Source: an uncultured Blastocatellia bacterium
Lineage (GTDB): Bacteria; Acidobacteriota; Blastocatellia; Pyrinomonadales; Pyrinomonadaceae
Direction: 5' to 3'
Assembly: GCA_946480785.1 (NCBI GenBank)
Contig: CAMLLD010000028.1
Coordinates: forward strand, 5,247 to 69,246
Length of the DNA stretch: 64,000 nt
The notes under the pieces were generated by a model. That model searched no databases. It saw only the letters and a program-made list of their open reading frames with translations, and was not told the DNA's origin. This document shows positions 62,605-64,000 of the stretch, one piece after another. The translations under genes were made by a program, and so were the position numbers. The number at the start of each line of letters is the position of its first letter. The first letter of the stretch is position 1.

Positions 62605-63924
62605 CTACAACTTCGCGAGCGCGAACGCGTCGAGCCACACCACGCCGAAGATCGGACACGGTGACGACGAGCAATTGTCTCGCGCTAAGCTAATCACTAC
62701 AGCTTTCGACTTCGCCGGCGCGGCAAACTCAACGTTCATCTGCTGCCACGTGTTCGTCGTCTGCGGAAACGCGTCTGACTTCGCTAGTATCTGATTATTC
62801 GTCGCGTCCGTCAGTACGATGCGGGGCGGTCCGCCTGTCACCAGATCTTTCGTCTTTACCGCAAAACTCAACCGATACCGTTCTTCGGGTCGGACGACGA
62901 TCGTCTGAGATATAAGCGCCGTCGCACTCTCGCCCCAATTCCCTTCGAAACTGACCTGCAAACTTCTCTGACCCTCCGCTCTTTCGGAGACGTCAACCGC
63001 CAGCTTTGGCTTCGTTTGTGCGGACAAAAGCTGCCAGCCAAACGGCGTATCATTTCGCAAGAGCGGGTCTTCGAAACTAGCGTTCGCGATCTCTTCCGTC
63101 TTCACACTACCCGATGACAACCGATACGCTGCGTCGAAAGTTTTCGCTGCGAATGCGAGTCGTGTCAGTTCCTGCCTATTTTGATCGGAAAGCGGAGTCG
63201 CGAGCAAACCAATCTGTTCAAGCAGAGCTTCGCCTTTGCCCTTGCGGGCGAGGAACCGCGCAAACTCGAGGCGGTCGTCGTCGTTTTCCGGTTGCACGAT
63301 AGCCCGAGTCTGCGCAACGTCACCCTTTGTCAAACTCCACGCAAGATCGATCATGTTCGGCAAAAACTTCCGATTACTCGCCGTGGCCTGGCGCAGATCC
63401 GCAAACGCCTCATCGTAGCGTCCGAGGCGCAAGAGAAGATTGCCACGCTGCCAATGCGTCTGTCCGTAATAAGGCGCGCAACGCACTGCTTCATCGTAAG
63501 CGGCGAGCGCCCCCGCTTCATCGGCACCTGTGCCGTCTTCGAGCTCTTCTCGCGTGGCCCCCAGTTCGAGCCACTGAACAGCGTAGTCCTTGCGCAGACT
63601 CGTTGCTGTCGCGAGCGCAGCCTCGGCTTCTCTTACACGCTGAAGACGATTGAGCACGAGCGCACGCGCGCGATGCGCGTCCGGATCGTCGGGTGTCAGT
63701 TGGATTGCTTGATCGGCCGCGGCGAGTGAGTTCGCGGCCGTCGCATAACGCGTGAGCAGTCGCGAGAAACCGATCTTCGCTGCCGCCCGCATGAGGAACA
63801 GGCACGCAGCAATGGCAATGAGAGCGAAAACAACTCTGGCCCCACGGCTAACTCTCAAGTTCACGTAAGGCCGAGAGCCTCGACTGGTTCTTGACGCCCG
63901 AGGCTCTGACTTGTTCAGGGCCAA
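62605..63924 (-). CDS. TPR protein with C-terminal carbohydrate-binding-like domain
   Basis: 439 residues from a TTG at 63924 (AGGAAC upstream); a GTG at 63864 is the alternative. Membrane anchor ARVVFALIAIAACLFLM, TPR units at about 65-210 (AADQAIQLTPDDPDAHRARA, YYGQTHWQRGNLLLRLGRYD), and a jelly-roll-like domain from about 290 (NASFEDPLL, GWQLLSAQTKPKLAVDVSE) resembling CBM4/9 or the domains of exopolysaccharide-associated proteins. It ends seven bases before tsaB, so it may be co-transcribed. Confidence 0.75.
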   Translation of the reverse strand: MALNKSEPRASRTSRGSRPYVNLRVSRGARVVFALIAIAACLFLMRAAAKIGFSRLLTRYATAANSLAAADQAIQLTPDDPDAHRARALVLNRLQRVREAEAALATATSLRKDYAVQWLELGATREELEDGTGADEAGALAAYDEAVRCAPYYGQTHWQRGNLLLRLGRYDEAFADLRQATASNRKFLPNMIDLAWSLTKGDVAQTRAIVQPENDDDRLEFARFLARKGKGEALLEQIGLLATPLSDQNRQELTRLAFAAKTFDAAYRLSSGSVKTEEIANASFEDPLLRNDTPFGWQLLSAQTKPKLAVDVSERAEGQRSLQVSFEGNWGESATALISQTIVVRPEERYRLSFAVKTKDLVTGGPPRIVLTDATNNQILAKSDAFPQTTNTWQQMNVEFAAPAKSKAVVISLARDNCSSSPCPIFGVVWLDAFALAKL

Positions 63925-63932
63925 AGTTCCTG

Positions 63933-63947
63933 AACGCCGAAGGCGTT
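63933..63947. other. Small perfect hairpin at the gene start
   Basis: AACGCC-GAA-GGCGTT. Together with the GAGCCTCG / CGAGGCTC pair at 63875-63906, it surrounds the TTG start of the TPR gene. It may be a repeat unit like that at 9357-9372. The bases after 63950 hold no visible gene before the window ends. Confidence 0.35.
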
Positions 63948-64000
63948 TACTAATGTCAGCCCATCTATGAAGCGGTCTCCGTTGTCAAGAGTTTTTTTGA

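Overview
The window looks like a bacterial chromosome segment from an acidobacterium, most likely class Blastocatellia. That is inferred from gene content: a VWFA protein of the Acidobacteria-associated type, a PEP-CTERM protein, many exported propeller, FnIII and TPR proteins, KhtT/KhtU next to Usp, and abundant palindromic repeats. No rRNA gene, intact tRNA gene or CRISPR array was seen.

Layout. 0-5 kb: metK (cut by the left edge), a divergent adenosylhomocysteinase-like protein, a GAF-PAS histidine kinase and an exported FnIII protein. 5-17 kb: the most coherent module. It has a membrane histidine kinase overlapping an NtrC-type sigma-54 activator, a lone receiver protein, a textbook sigma-54 promoter (9480-9495), a 1744-residue multicopper oxidase and an exported propeller protein ending in a heavy-metal-binding ribbon. 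Two copies of a ~115 bp palindromic repeat sit at 5.1 and 17.0 kb, each just after a stop codon. 17-24 kb: exported low-complexity and Cys-rich small proteins, a one-Cys thioredoxin-like protein, an amidohydrolase and a VWFA protein. 24-35 kb: an accessory region with a YCII protein, a YVTN-FIMAH propeller, HEAT and ankyrin proteins, a trypsin-like protease, an SSS-type transporter, a TRADD-N-associated membrane protein and a three-copy repeat. 35-43 kb: PEP-CTERM and retropepsin-like genes, then a decay zone with transposase scars, a broken protease gene and a displaced gene fragment. 43-47.5 kb: a KhtTU-like K+/H+ antiporter operon with Usp, and a LysR regulator. 47.5-64 kb: core genes on mostly the minus strand (parB, parA, bifunctional nuclease, miaB, ssb on plus, accA, dnaE, guaA, pssA, psd, DUF465, rimI, tsaB, a TPR protein).

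How it fits together. The best functional inference is that the kinase-NtrC pair senses an envelope signal, probably a metal, and drives the sigma-54 promoter of the giant oxidase. The permuted order of copper motifs, the size, and the analogy to the sigma-54-controlled Mn(II) oxidation of Pseudomonas putida GB-1 make a Mn(II)-oxidase-like role plausible but unproven. The 32-34 kb and 40-43 kb stretches look like genome plasticity zones.
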